Below, one piece after another: positions 28,067-36,772 of a stretch of 64,000 nucleotides of DNA (its first letter is position 1; every line of letters starts with the position of its first letter). Under the pieces are notes generated by a model. The model did no database searches. It had not been told where the DNA came from and saw only the letters and a list, made by a program, of their open reading frames with translations. The DNA comes from Ilyomonas sp965219515 (GTDB lineage Bacteria > Bacteroidota > Bacteroidia > Chitinophagales > Chitinophagaceae), in the NCBI GenBank assembly GCA_965219515.1, contig OZ244776.1, positions 2,418,001 to 2,482,000 of the forward strand, written 5' to 3'. A program made the translations under genes and the position numbers.

Positions 28067-31000
28067 CTAAAAAGTTAGTGTTAAGGTAGCACCATACAAT
28101 CTTGTTGGTGGCTGTTGATAATCTGATGTTCTGCCCACCGCATTAGAATTATCTTCAGCAAATTCGGGATCTGTATAGAAGTTTTCTTTCGGGCGGAGCA
28201 TAATTAAATTTCTACCTACTACGCCGATAGTAGCTCTTTTTATAAACCCTGCTCTTGCTAAAACAGAAGCCGGAATATCATATGTTAGTGATACTTCTCT
28301 TAACTTCCAGAAATCTGCGCTAGTTACATAAACACTGCCTATACCAGAAGTGTACACATCGGGCCAGAAGCCTGCACCACCAGTGTTACCTCCATTGTTT
28401 ACCGCAACCGAAGTGTTTTCTACATATTTTCCAGTTCCGTCTGCAACTACCGAATTAGGGAATATAAAACGCTGACGACCATTTTCAGATGAATGGTACC
28501 CTATACCAGTAAAGTCCAAATTTGCACCTAAAGCGTTCATAATGTAGTTACCACCTCTGTAATCGACTACTGCACCAAACGTAAATCCTTTAAAGCTTAA
28601 TGTAGTGGTTAGCCCTAAGATGTCAGTGGGATTGGTATTACCATATGATTTAGATGTTGCATCTACTGAAGGTCTTCCGGTTACCGGATCAACAATAACT
28701 TTTCCTGTCGCTGAATCTCTAACCCAGTCAGTTGTTTTAATTACAGGATAAGCTTGCCCTACAATTGCATAAATACCACCTGATACACCGTCATTAAAGC
28801 CACCGAGTAATAATTCATTCACACCGGGAAGTAATTCTTTAACACGGTTTTTATAATGTGCATAGTTAGCACCAACTGTCCAAGTGACATTTTTACTTCT
28901 GATTGGAGTGACAGTGATATCTAATTCGATTCCCTGGTTGCTTACCTTGCCGGCATTCACTACTTTTTGAGTATATCCGGTTGCAGCAGATACAGAAGCT
29001 ACTAAAGACTGATCTTTAGAAATACTATTAAAATAGTTAGCCGTTAAATTGATACGATTCTGAAGAAATCCCAATTCTATACCCACTTCCGAACCCGTAG
29101 TAATTTCGGGTTTGATTAAAGGATTTAATGATACAGTTGATTGTCCATAACCACCTAAAGTACCATAAGGAAATCCGCCAGATGGAAGAAAGTAGTTCTC
29201 CAGAGAGTAGGCACCATATGGAGTTGTGCCTAAGTTTATATTAGCAACCCGTGAAATACCGCCTCTGATTTTGCCATAGTTAAGAAATTTGTTGCCTTTT
29301 AGAGCATTGATTCCTTGGGTAAATATAAACGACAAATCACCACCTGGGTATTCAAAATGGCGCTGACTAGCATCCAATACCGAATTCCATTCATCTCTAT
29401 TTGTTCCATGCAGGAATAAAAAGTCTTTGAAGCCTATGGTTACTTCTTCATAAATAGAAGCTTCTCTTTGTCTATAAGAAGTTTCTCCATAACCAGGCGT
29501 GCCTAATACACTTGAAATATTATAAAATCCGTTGAATTGTAGATTGTCACCCTGTAGATAAATATCTCTTCTGTAACGCTGGGCTAAATTGTTTCCTACC
29601 AAACCTTTTAAGGAGAAATTTCCCAAGTCTTTATTGAAAGACAAAACCAAATCATTATTCAAACGCTGTTCTAAGAAGCTTTCATCATAATTGGAAGGAG
29701 CCAAATAGGTTTGGCTTGATGGAACGTTACCAGCCCCCCAAGGATCAGCAATCGCCCAAGGAGCGAAACTAATTCCTGCTCTTGTGTACTTAAATAGTTG
29801 TGTTGTCTGTGTCAATCCGACTCTGTCAGATAAGTTTAACCAATCAGTAATTCTAAAACTTAATCCTACATTACCAATTAAATCATAAGTAGTATTCTTT
29901 CTTCTCGAATTGTCAAGTGTCCAGTACGGATTTGTTGAATATGCACTCGGGAAGCCATCAGGACTCGCATAAACATTACTTTTCCAGTCTTTAAAATCTT
30001 CAACGTTGAAACTCGCAGGCAGGTTCATCACTTCGAAATAAACAGGACGTCCCGAAAAAACTCCACCCGCTGTTTGATTGTAGCTCAATCCAGCTACATT
30101 AGCTTTATTCTGATTGTAAGATAAACTATAGTCAGTATGTAAACGACCAAAATCTCTTGTTCCATTCAAACGGAGATTTTGTCTTTTTCCTAAGTCATTG
30201 GGTGTTATACCTTTTATTTCTATGTCTTGCAAACCTAAATAAAAGGTGCTTTTGTCATCGCCGACAGAATAGGAAGCATTGAATTGGTTCGTAAGACCCG
30301 TCTGCCAAAAATTCCTTTTTGCATTCGGAATAGCCGAATATTTTGTGTATAGGGTATCATATCCGGTAACAGTAGTACCATCCGGCCCGAATATAGGAGA
30401 AATTGCCAAAGGCACAGTACCTCCATTAAAAGCAGGTCCATAGCTTTGGTTTTCGTAAGGTACGTAATTAACAGTTCCGTTAGCGTTTGTATAGGCACCA
30501 CCTTCTCCACCATATACACCAAATGTGTTTTGTAATTTAGGTAAGTAAGATAAGTTTTCTATGTTAGTTGTATTACTTACGGTAAAAGTTGGTTTGCCTT
30601 TAGTTCCACGTTTTGTAGATATGATTAATACACCATTTGATGCTTTGGAACCATAAATAGCAGCCGCAACAGCACCTTTTAATACGGAAACATTTTCAAC
30701 ATCTTCAGGATCAATTTTGTTGATATAGTTAATGTCATCAATGGGAACACCGTCAACTACTAGTAGTGCCTGATTGTTTCCCGTTAAAGAACGGTTTCCC
30801 CGCAGTACAACACGAGTGTTAGGATTTATTCCGTTATTTACAAGATTCACTTGCAAACCAGAAACTTTACCAGCAAGCCCAGTAGAGATGTTTGTAACCT
30901 TGGCTTGGGTAAGTTGCGAGTTATTAACTTTAACGGTTGAATAGCCTAACTCTCTCGCCTGCCTCTGAATGCCTAAAGCCGTCGTAACAACTACTTCAGA

Positions 31001-31300
31001 AAGATTAGACGTAATGCCAGTCAATGTTGCAGAAACGCTGTTACTACTTCCAACCGTTAGCTCTACATTTCCGAAGTTAAGAGCCGTAATAACAAAAACA
31101 TCACCTGTATTTGCTATAATTGCAAATGTTCCGTCAGCAATAGTTGTAGTACCTCTTGTTGTGCCTTTGATTGTTACCGAAGCCCCTTCAACAGGTTTTC
31201 CTGCATTGTCTGCCACTTTTCCCGTAATAGTTCTTGATTGTGCGCGGGCAGTAAAAATGCCCAGCAGTAACACCGTTAGCAGTGTTAGAATTTTTCTCAT
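28067..31300 (-). CDS. SusC/RagA family TonB-linked outer-membrane protein
   Basis: A 1077-residue outer-membrane transporter with a signal peptide (cut after FTARAQ, about residue 21), a carboxypeptidase-like domain (ITGKVADNAGKPVEGASVTIKG), a TonB-box-like region (LSEVVVTTALGIQRQARELG), a plug (NPNTRVVLRGNRSLTGNNQALLVVDGVPIDD with VSVLKGAVAAAIYGSKASNG) and a barrel ending in TRLYGATLTLTF. An ATG at 31306 would add two residues; the start at 31300 begins directly with the MRK signal sequence. SusD and DUF1735 genes follow in the same operon. The AT-richness of this locus compared with gltB suggests, but does not prove, separate acquisition. Confidence 0.95.
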   Translation of the reverse strand: MRKILTLLTVLLLGIFTARAQSRTITGKVADNAGKPVEGASVTIKGTTRGTTTIADGTFAIIANTGDVFVITALNFGNVELTVGSSNSVSATLTGITSNLSEVVVTTALGIQRQARELGYSTVKVNNSQLTQAKVTNISTGLAGKVSGLQVNLVNNGINPNTRVVLRGNRSLTGNNQALLVVDGVPIDDINYINKIDPEDVENVSVLKGAVAAAIYGSKASNGVLIISTKRGTKGKPTFTVSNTTNIENLSYLPKLQNTFGVYGGEGGAYTNANGTVNYVPYENQSYGPAFNGGTVPLAISPIFGPDGTTVTGYDTLYTKYSAIPNAKRNFWQTGLTNQFNASYSVGDDKSTFYLGLQDIEIKGITPNDLGKRQNLRLNGTRDFGRLHTDYSLSYNQNKANVAGLSYNQTAGGVFSGRPVYFEVMNLPASFNVEDFKDWKSNVYASPDGFPSAYSTNPYWTLDNSRRKNTTYDLIGNVGLSFRITDWLNLSDRVGLTQTTQLFKYTRAGISFAPWAIADPWGAGNVPSSQTYLAPSNYDESFLEQRLNNDLVLSFNKDLGNFSLKGLVGNNLAQRYRRDIYLQGDNLQFNGFYNISSVLGTPGYGETSYRQREASIYEEVTIGFKDFLFLHGTNRDEWNSVLDASQRHFEYPGGDLSFIFTQGINALKGNKFLNYGKIRGGISRVANINLGTTPYGAYSLENYFLPSGGFPYGTLGGYGQSTVSLNPLIKPEITTGSEVGIELGFLQNRINLTANYFNSISKDQSLVASVSAATGYTQKVVNAGKVSNQGIELDITVTPIRSKNVTWTVGANYAHYKNRVKELLPGVNELLLGGFNDGVSGGIYAIVGQAYPVIKTTDWVRDSATGKVIVDPVTGRPSVDATSKSYGNTNPTDILGLTTTLSFKGFTFGAVVDYRGGNYIMNALGANLDFTGIGYHSSENGRQRFIFPNSVVADGTGKYVENTSVAVNNGGNTGGAGFWPDVYTSGIGSVYVTSADFWKLREVSLTYDIPASVLARAGFIKRATIGVVGRNLIMLRPKENFYTDPEFAEDNSNAVGRTSDYQQPPTRLYGATLTLTF

Positions 31301-31489
31301 GTGCATATGTTTTTTTATAAACGCGGTAAAAATAGGGGATAAAACAATAAAACGTTAAATACCCCGCAACATTATTATTTTGACACTCTCTTAAAGAATT
31401 TTGCTGCATTGTTTTTTTATTTATATTTTTTATCAGAGCTTATCTCATTCAGAATCAACATAAAAAGAAAAAAAATTTAACAACCTTTC

Positions 31490-32380
31490 ATGCAACTATT
31501 AGATGGCAAAATCGCTTCGGCGCACATAAAGGAAACGCTGAAAAAAGAAGTGGAATCATTGAAATTATCGGTGAAACGACCGCCACACCTGGCAGCTATC
31601 CTTGTTGGCAGCAACGGGGCAAGCGAAACTTATGTAGCCAGCAAAGTAAAAAATTGCGCAGAAATCGGCTTCGGCTCTACATTAATCAGGCTTGATGAGT
31701 CAGTATCGGAAACCGAGCTCTTACATGAAATTGAAAAGATGAACAATAACGATTCAATTGACGGCATTCTCGTTCAGCTTCCGCTTCCCAAACACATCAG
31801 CGAGCAAAAAGTTGTTGAAACCATTTCGCCCGAAAAAGATGTGGATGGCTTTCATCCCGTCAGCGCGGGCAAACTGGTACAGAGCTTACCTACTTTCGTT
31901 TCTGCAACACCTTTCGGCATTATGCTGATGCTCGAATACTATAACATACCAACCAAAGGCAAACATGCCGTTGTGATTGGCAGAAGCAACATCGTGGGCA
32001 GACCCATGAGCATTTTATTAAGCAGCAGTCTTCCGTATGGCAATTGCACCGTTACGCTTTGCCACTCGCAAACCACGCATCTTGATGACATTTGCAGAAC
32101 AGCCGATATTCTGGTGGCTGCGCTTGGCAAACCCGAATTTGTAAAAGCCGACATGGTAAAAGAAGGTGCCGTTGTAATTGACGTCGGCATCACACGCGTT
32201 GCAGATGCAACCACCAAAAGCGGTTTTCGCTTAAAAGGCGATGTGGCTTTTGCCGAAGTGGCGCCAAAAACTTCTTATATAACGCCGGTACCCGGCGGCG
32301 TAGGTTTAATGACCATTGCAGGCTTGTTAAAAAATACCATGCAAGCTTACACATTGCGGCAAGCCGCAAAGCATCCCTAA
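31490..32380 (+). CDS. folD: Bifunctional methylene-THF dehydrogenase / methenyl-THF cyclohydrolase
   Basis: FolD interconverts 5,10-methylene- and 10-formyl-tetrahydrofolate, feeding purine and formyl-methionine synthesis in the cytoplasm. The 296-residue product has the family motifs in order: ETYVASKVKNCAEIG with the catalytic Lys (about residue 55), DGILVQLPLP, PEKDVDGFHP, the dinucleotide-binding region VVIGRSNIVGRPMS and the C-terminal TPVPGGVGLMTIAGLL. Length is normal. queE starts 9 bases after its stop, so the pair may be one transcript, although a promoter element for queE overlaps the folD stop codon. Confidence 0.97.
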   Translation: MQLLDGKIASAHIKETLKKEVESLKLSVKRPPHLAAILVGSNGASETYVASKVKNCAEIGFGSTLIRLDESVSETELLHEIEKMNNNDSIDGILVQLPLPKHISEQKVVETISPEKDVDGFHPVSAGKLVQSLPTFVSATPFGIMLMLEYYNIPTKGKHAVVIGRSNIVGRPMSILLSSSLPYGNCTVTLCHSQTTHLDDICRTADILVAALGKPEFVKADMVKEGAVVIDVGITRVADATTKSGFRLKGDVAFAEVAPKTSYITPVPGGVGLMTIAGLLKNTMQAYTLRQAAKHP

Positions 32381-32385
32381 TTTTG
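32378..32385 (+). promoter_or_regulatory. Putative queE -7 element overlapping the folD stop codon
   Basis: TAATTTTG fits the Bacteroidota -7 consensus TAnnTTTG perfectly. It contains the folD stop codon and lies only four bases before the queE ATG, so a transcript started here would be almost leaderless. No good -33 TTG is seen. It may be chance. Confidence 0.35.
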
Positions 32386-32389
32386 CCCG

Positions 32390-33001
32390 ATGGTTCTTAC
32401 CCAACAAACATTACCTGTGATGGAAGCTTTTTATACGCTTCAGGGCGAAGGGTTTCACCAGGGAAAAGCGGCTTATTTTATCCGGCTGGGTGGCTGCGAT
32501 GTCGGCTGTTTCTGGTGCGATGTAAAAGAAAGCTGGGACGCTGATGTGCATCCGCAAATTTCCATAGCAGACATTGTTTCTCTGGCTTCTGCCAACGAAG
32601 CGCGATTGGCCGTTGTTACCGGCGGCGAGCCATTGCTTCATAATCTTGATGAATTAACATCACAACTTCACAAAGCCGGTTTTCAAACAAATATCGAAAC
32701 ATCAGGTTCCAGCCCGCTAAGCGGAAGCTGGGACTGGATTTGCCTCTCGCCTAAAAAATTTAAAGCGCCGTTGCCCGAAGTTCTGGCAAAAGCCAATGAG
32801 CTAAAAGTAGTTATTTACAATAAACACGATTTTATGTGGGCGGAGCAACATGCTGCGCAAACAGGCAAAAATTGTAAACTATATCTGCAACCCGAATGGT
32901 CGAAAGCCGCAGACATAACGCCGTTACTTGTTGATTATATAAAAGCCAATCCGCAATGGCAATTGAGTTTGCAAATTCATAAATATATCAATGTGCCATA
33001 A
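32390..33001 (+). CDS. queE: 7-carboxy-7-deazaguanine synthase
   Basis: A radical SAM enzyme that converts 6-carboxy-tetrahydropterin to 7-carboxy-7-deazaguanine, a step to the tRNA base queuosine. The 203-residue product has the substrate loop TLQGEGFHQGKAAYFIRLGG and the 4Fe-4S Cys residues 36, 40 and 43 (CDVGCFWC), followed by VVTGGEPLLH, the SAM-binding GGE motif, and the family end LSLQIHKYINVP. No other queuosine genes lie nearby. It begins 9 bases after folD. Confidence 0.95.
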   Translation: MVLTQQTLPVMEAFYTLQGEGFHQGKAAYFIRLGGCDVGCFWCDVKESWDADVHPQISIADIVSLASANEARLAVVTGGEPLLHNLDELTSQLHKAGFQTNIETSGSSPLSGSWDWICLSPKKFKAPLPEVLAKANELKVVIYNKHDFMWAEQHAAQTGKNCKLYLQPEWSKAADITPLLVDYIKANPQWQLSLQIHKYINVP

Positions 33002-33094
33002 CGTTTGAACCGGGATGAATAGGATGAGTTGAAATGTAAGGAATACGGATGTTGGCTGTAATGCGTTGACAACTCGCAATTCACAGATATTTCA

Positions 33095-33102
33095 TAGTTT
33101 TG
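33095..33102 (+). promoter_or_regulatory. Putative promoter of the RelE-type toxin-antitoxin operon
   Basis: TAGTTTTG is a perfect match to the -7 consensus TAnnTTTG, 14 bases before the antitoxin start codon at 33117. No clear -33 element. Confidence 0.45.
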
Positions 33103-33116
33103 AAACAAGATTTTAT

Positions 33117-33341
33117 ATGGCAACTGCATTAAAGTATATGGTTGACAAAAACGGAGATAAAACTTCTGTTTTAGTTCCTTTAAAAATATGGGAAAAAATA
33201 AATGAAGACTATTCTAAACTTCAAAATAAACTTAAAGTTTTAACTGGAATAAAAGAAGGTTTAGTTGAAATTCAGGATGCAAAAAAAACTGGAAAAAAGT
33301 TACAAACTCTAAAAGATTTCTTGCGTGGAAGTAACAGTTAA
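33117..33341 (+). CDS. Putative antitoxin of a RelE-type module
   Basis: A 74-residue charged protein that starts MATALKYMVDKNGDKTSVLVPLKIWEKI, with a possible helix-rich C-terminus (KKTGKKLQTLKDFLRG). The beginning resembles antitoxins of type II systems, which carry a short beta-strand and a helix before a toxin-wrapping tail. The call rests mainly on position: it overlaps the start of a RelE/ParE-like toxin gene by 17 bases, the usual coupling. The longer frame to 33066 has no support. It is intact although its toxin partner is frameshifted. Confidence 0.62.
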   Translation: MATALKYMVDKNGDKTSVLVPLKIWEKINEDYSKLQNKLKVLTGIKEGLVEIQDAKKTGKKLQTLKDFLRGSNS

Positions 33342-33691
33342 TATCACGAAGTCTTTTAATTCTGCTGCAAAACCACTTCTAAAAAAATATCTTTTTTTTA
33401 TCTAAAGACTTGCTTAATCTTGAAAAAGAATTAACGACAACATCACGACTTGGAACTTCATTAGGACAAGATGCTTATAAAATAAGATTGAAAATCTCAG
33501 GCAAGGGAAAAGGTAAAAGTGGAGGAGCACGAGTTATATCTTTTGTAAAAACAATTGTTGTTGGAGTTGCTAAAAAAATTTCTGCTGAAGAAGTAATTGT
33601 TAACCTACTTATTATTTATGCCAAAGCGGACGTTGATAATATCGCAGATAAAGAATTGAAAGAGCTTATCAGAAACATAAAAGCAAAATAA
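33325..33691 (+). pseudogene. RelE/ParE-like toxin, frameshifted in a T8 run
   Basis: Reading from a GTG at 33325 gives MEVTVNITKSFNSAAKPLLKKY and then a stop a few codons later. From 33400 on, another frame continues SKDLLNLEKELTT...YKIRLKIS, GKGKSGGARVISF and an end LIIYAKADVDNIADKELKEL, which are typical of RelE/HigB-like mRNA-cleaving toxins. Removing one T from the run of eight T at 33392-33399 joins them into a normal toxin of about 121 residues. The GTG start overlaps the antitoxin end by 17 bases. Either the toxin is inactivated, or the T run is a sequencing or phase-variation site. Slippage of RNA polymerase on eight U could also restore some product. Confidence 0.7.
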
Positions 33692-34003
33692 ATAAAAACA
33701 CTACAGTCATCAATAGGTTTGGCAACAGGCTGGCTGACGGAAAAGCAATCAGCTACAAATCAATATCGGCAATAGTTTCAGCACGACGTTATAAATTTAG
33801 CTATTAGTTTTTATTTTCAGCTTTAGTAACAATTTTCAGCTTTGGTTCCAGGCTTGGCCAGCAATGAATACCAGCGTCAAGCCCGAACGTTCTGCATAAT
33901 GTATCTATATGTAACGGACAGTTGTTATGAAACAAATTTTTGAGCCTTATCAATGTTTTTGCTTTTCTTGCCATCCCATTTATTTATCCCGGTTCAGACA
34001 ATC
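33692..34003. other. Intergenic region with short repeats
   Basis: About 310 bases without a gene, between the toxin remnant and the convergent glycosidase gene. Around 33805-33850 it has degenerate copies of the TTTTCAGCTTTAG / AGCTATTAG motif also seen at 14283-14345. I see no terminator or other signal. Confidence 0.45.
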
Positions 34004-35350
34004 TTAAAATCCGCTGTCATCCAACGCAAACTCATTTTTTCTTGTCTCCCATTTTCCTTTGGTAAAATCGGGAAAAGAAATCGTTTTGTTTCCTTCTTTT
34101 AACGACTGCGTAGATAAAGGCGCAATCGCGCTCATCGTTACCGAATCATACACATCAATCGGTGTTTGCCTTTTCTGTTTTACCGACTGAATAAACGCAT
34201 TGAAAACAAAATAGTCCATGCCGCCATGCCCGGCGCCTTCCGCTTCCTTCTCATACTTTTTCCAAAGCGGGTGGTCGTATTTGTCAAGCCATTCTTTCGC
34301 ATCATCCCATACGTCGTCTTTCTTTGATTTATGGTTAATGTAAACAGATTTATTCACATCCATCCATAAGCCGTTTGTACCCTGTACGCGAAAACCAAGT
34401 GAGTAGGGTCGCGGCAAATGCGTATCATGCGACAGCAATACTGTTTCGCCGTTGGCACAGTTGATCATTGTTGTAGTAACATCGCCATTTTTATAATTGA
34501 TTTTTGCATTGGCATTGCCCGGTGCCATCTCTTCTACATAAGCCGCTAATCCTTTTGCTTTTGAACTGAACGAAACCAGATTGGTAAACCGGTTGCCACG
34601 TGTAATATCGGCATAGTGCATAATAGGACCGGCGCCATGCGTGGGATACAAATCGCCGTCGCGGTCAACATTAAACTGAGTACGCCATTGCGCTTCGCTG
34701 ATGGCATCGGGACCAAACTTTACGCCGCCTCCGTAAATATGCGTTCCGTCGTTAAACAACACATCACGAAGATTATGCTGGTAGCCGCCTTCCAGATGAA
34801 TCATTTCTCCAAACAAACCCTGCCGCACCATATTCAGTATCGCCATTACATCGCGGCGATAGCAAACATTTTCTAATGTCATATAAGGAATGCCGGTTTT
34901 TTCAGACGTGTTTATAATGTCCCAATGCTCATCAACGGTTAGCCCGGCTATCACTTCGCAACCCACATATTTACCGGCTTTCATGGCATCAATTGACTGC
35001 GGATGATGAAACTGCCAGGGCGTTGCAATAATAACGGCATCAATGTCTTTCCGGTCTAATAATTTTTTATAAGCATTCAATCCGCCGGTATATTCAGTTA
35101 CACCTTTTATATTGTTTTTTGCGAGAAATTCCCGGCATTTTTTTAAGGAACGTTCCTGAACATCGCACACCGCCTTTATCTCCACGTCATCACGCAAAAC
35201 GCCTTCGTTAACATGACTCATGCCACGCTCGCCAACGCCGATATAACCCAACCGCACTTTGTTACCGGCAAACGAAAGATTTGTGTTTCTGCCAACAGCT
35301 ATTGCAGCCGTTGCCATTGTTGTATCTCTGATAAACGTTCTTCTTCTCAT
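34004..35350 (-). CDS. GH109-type glycosidase (alpha-N-acetylgalactosaminidase family), Tat-exported
   Basis: A 448-residue protein of the Gfo/Idh/MocA fold in the branch of GH109 alpha-N-acetylgalactosaminidases, which use bound NAD in an oxidation-elimination mechanism. Shared features with the known Elizabethkingia enzyme include NAD-binding VRLGYIGVGERG (residues 31-42), the long block ENVCYRRDVMAILNMVRQG, YQHNLRDVLFN, YPTHGAGPI, VQGTNGLW and the end GAGHGGMDYFV. The start MRRRTFIRD, with a twin-arginine signal, places it in the periplasm. The divergent gene is a hexosamine-kinase-like enzyme. That the substrate is GalNAc is inferred from similarity. Confidence 0.84.
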   Translation of the reverse strand: MRRRTFIRDTTMATAAIAVGRNTNLSFAGNKVRLGYIGVGERGMSHVNEGVLRDDVEIKAVCDVQERSLKKCREFLAKNNIKGVTEYTGGLNAYKKLLDRKDIDAVIIATPWQFHHPQSIDAMKAGKYVGCEVIAGLTVDEHWDIINTSEKTGIPYMTLENVCYRRDVMAILNMVRQGLFGEMIHLEGGYQHNLRDVLFNDGTHIYGGGVKFGPDAISEAQWRTQFNVDRDGDLYPTHGAGPIMHYADITRGNRFTNLVSFSSKAKGLAAYVEEMAPGNANAKINYKNGDVTTTMINCANGETVLLSHDTHLPRPYSLGFRVQGTNGLWMDVNKSVYINHKSKKDDVWDDAKEWLDKYDHPLWKKYEKEAEGAGHGGMDYFVFNAFIQSVKQKRQTPIDVYDSVTMSAIAPLSTQSLKEGNKTISFPDFTKGKWETRKNEFALDDSGF

Positions 35351-35433
35351 GCTGGTTTTTGTTTAATGAAAAATGAAGATAAGAAGAATGGTTACAGTCT
35401 GGCAAAGAGAAGCCAAAACGTTATTATATGGCT

Positions 35434-35441
35434 TACATTTG
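35434..35441 (+). promoter_or_regulatory. Putative -7 element of the kinase gene
   Basis: TACATTTG matches TAnnTTTG exactly and lies 7 bases before the kinase ATG at 35449, implying a very short leader. No TTG at the expected -33 spacing. Confidence 0.45.
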
Positions 35442-35448
35442 AAGCAGG

Positions 35449-36507
35449 ATGAAACGCGATGAACTTACAGACATATTATCTCTTTTCGGGTTAAAAGACG
35501 AGCAGCTTCACATAGAAACCATCAGCAACGGATTGATTAATGGTACCTGGAAAGTAAAAGCTGAAAAAGGAAACTATGTTTTACAACAAATCAATACCAG
35601 CATCTTTACCAAGCCTGAACTTATTGATGATAATCTTATTAAGATCAACAAACATCTTTCGCATTTTCATCCTGATTATTTATTTGTAGCTCCCTTACCG
35701 GCAATCAACGGAAAAACCTTAATAAAGGATAAGCAGAACAGTTATTTCAGGTTGTTTCCTTTCATTCCAAATTCTCATAGTATCAATGTTGCCGGCAGCC
35801 CGCAGCAGGCATTTGAAGCGGCAAAGCAGTTTGGTAAATTTACCAGGGCATTATCGGGCTTTGATGCTTCGGCATTAAACATCACATTGCCCGATTTTCA
35901 CAATGTATCATTGCGGTTTTTTAGGTTTACAGAAGCCGTACAAAAAGCTTCCGCCACGTTATTTACAAAAGCTGAACCGTTGATTGAGGAAATATTTAGC
36001 CAACAGGCTATTGTTACAAAATATCAAGAGATTGTAAGCCATAAATTACTACCGCTGCGCGTATGCCACCACGATACAAAAATCAGCAATGTTTTGTTTG
36101 ATGATAACAACAAGGGCTTATGCGTGATTGACCTTGATACCGTTATGCCCGGCTATATCATCAGCGATGTGGGCGATATGCTGCGCACCTACCTGTCGCC
36201 TTGCAATGAAGAAGAGACAGACATGAATAAAATTGCTGTTCGCATTGATTATTTTTCTGCCATTATAAAAGGTTATCAAAGCGAAATGAATCTTATACTG
36301 ACGAAGGAAGAAAAAGAGTTGCTCGTTTATTCAGGCAAGATGATGATGTACATGCAGGCGATGCGCTTTCTTGCCGATTTTTTACATGATAACATTTACT
36401 ATCAAATCACTTATCCGTTGCAGAATCTGAACCGCGCAAAAAACCAGCTTACCTTGCTGAAACGCTTTACAGAAGCAGAACCTGATTTGATGATTTTATT
36501 GTCATAA
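35449..36507 (+). CDS. N-acetylhexosamine kinase-like phosphotransferase (NahK/APH fold)
   Basis: A 352-residue aminoglycoside-phosphotransferase-fold kinase. It has the ATP-binding region ISNGLINGTWKVKAEKGNYVLQQIN at the start, the catalytic loop CHHDTKISNVLFDD (about residues 206-219) and the metal motif VIDLDTVMPG (about 225-235). The pattern, with the DLDTVMPG and SDVGDMLR parts, matches the NahK type that phosphorylates GlcNAc or GalNAc at C1 rather than drug-resistance kinases. The gene is divergent from the GH109 glycosidase, 98 bases away, which suits release and phosphorylation of GalNAc. The sugar specificity is inferred. Confidence 0.78.
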   Translation: MKRDELTDILSLFGLKDEQLHIETISNGLINGTWKVKAEKGNYVLQQINTSIFTKPELIDDNLIKINKHLSHFHPDYLFVAPLPAINGKTLIKDKQNSYFRLFPFIPNSHSINVAGSPQQAFEAAKQFGKFTRALSGFDASALNITLPDFHNVSLRFFRFTEAVQKASATLFTKAEPLIEEIFSQQAIVTKYQEIVSHKLLPLRVCHHDTKISNVLFDDNNKGLCVIDLDTVMPGYIISDVGDMLRTYLSPCNEEETDMNKIAVRIDYFSAIIKGYQSEMNLILTKEEKELLVYSGKMMMYMQAMRFLADFLHDNIYYQITYPLQNLNRAKNQLTLLKRFTEAEPDLMILLS

Positions 36508-36538
36508 TCATTTGAAACATAAGATGTCAGTAAAACGC

Positions 36539-36662
36539 GTCATTGCGAGGCACGAAGCAATCTCTAAATAACATTGTAACCTTATTTCAAAAAGATAATC
36601 ATGTTTGTTAATGTATGCTGCCGTTTACGCAAACCACAGATTGCTTCGTGCCTCGCAATGAC
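36539..36662. repeat. Palindromic REP/MITE-like element
   Basis: Two arms of 25 bp are perfect inverted copies (36539-36563 and 36638-36662) around a 74-base centre. Each arm carries the known sequence GTCATTGCGAGGCACGAAGC, a widespread palindromic repeat of bacterial chromosomes. It lies in the gap between convergent genes, where it could form a large cruciform or act as a transcription end. Confidence 0.88.
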
Positions 36663-36772
36663 GGCTCCGCTTTTTTGTATAACCCATTATTGAAACATCT
36701 TTGTTTTTGTCAGAAGGTTGTACAACAATTTTGCACTTGTAATTTTTGAAATGCCAAGTTGATTTTTGTACC

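Noticed and set aside
31307..31489. Folate or other riboswitch ahead of folD
   Set aside because: The leader is AT-rich with no stable conserved structure that I could find.
35213..35452. 79-codon + strand frame over the start of the GH109 gene
   Set aside because: It lies mostly opposite the N-terminus of the glycosidase and ends right at the kinase start; no domain.
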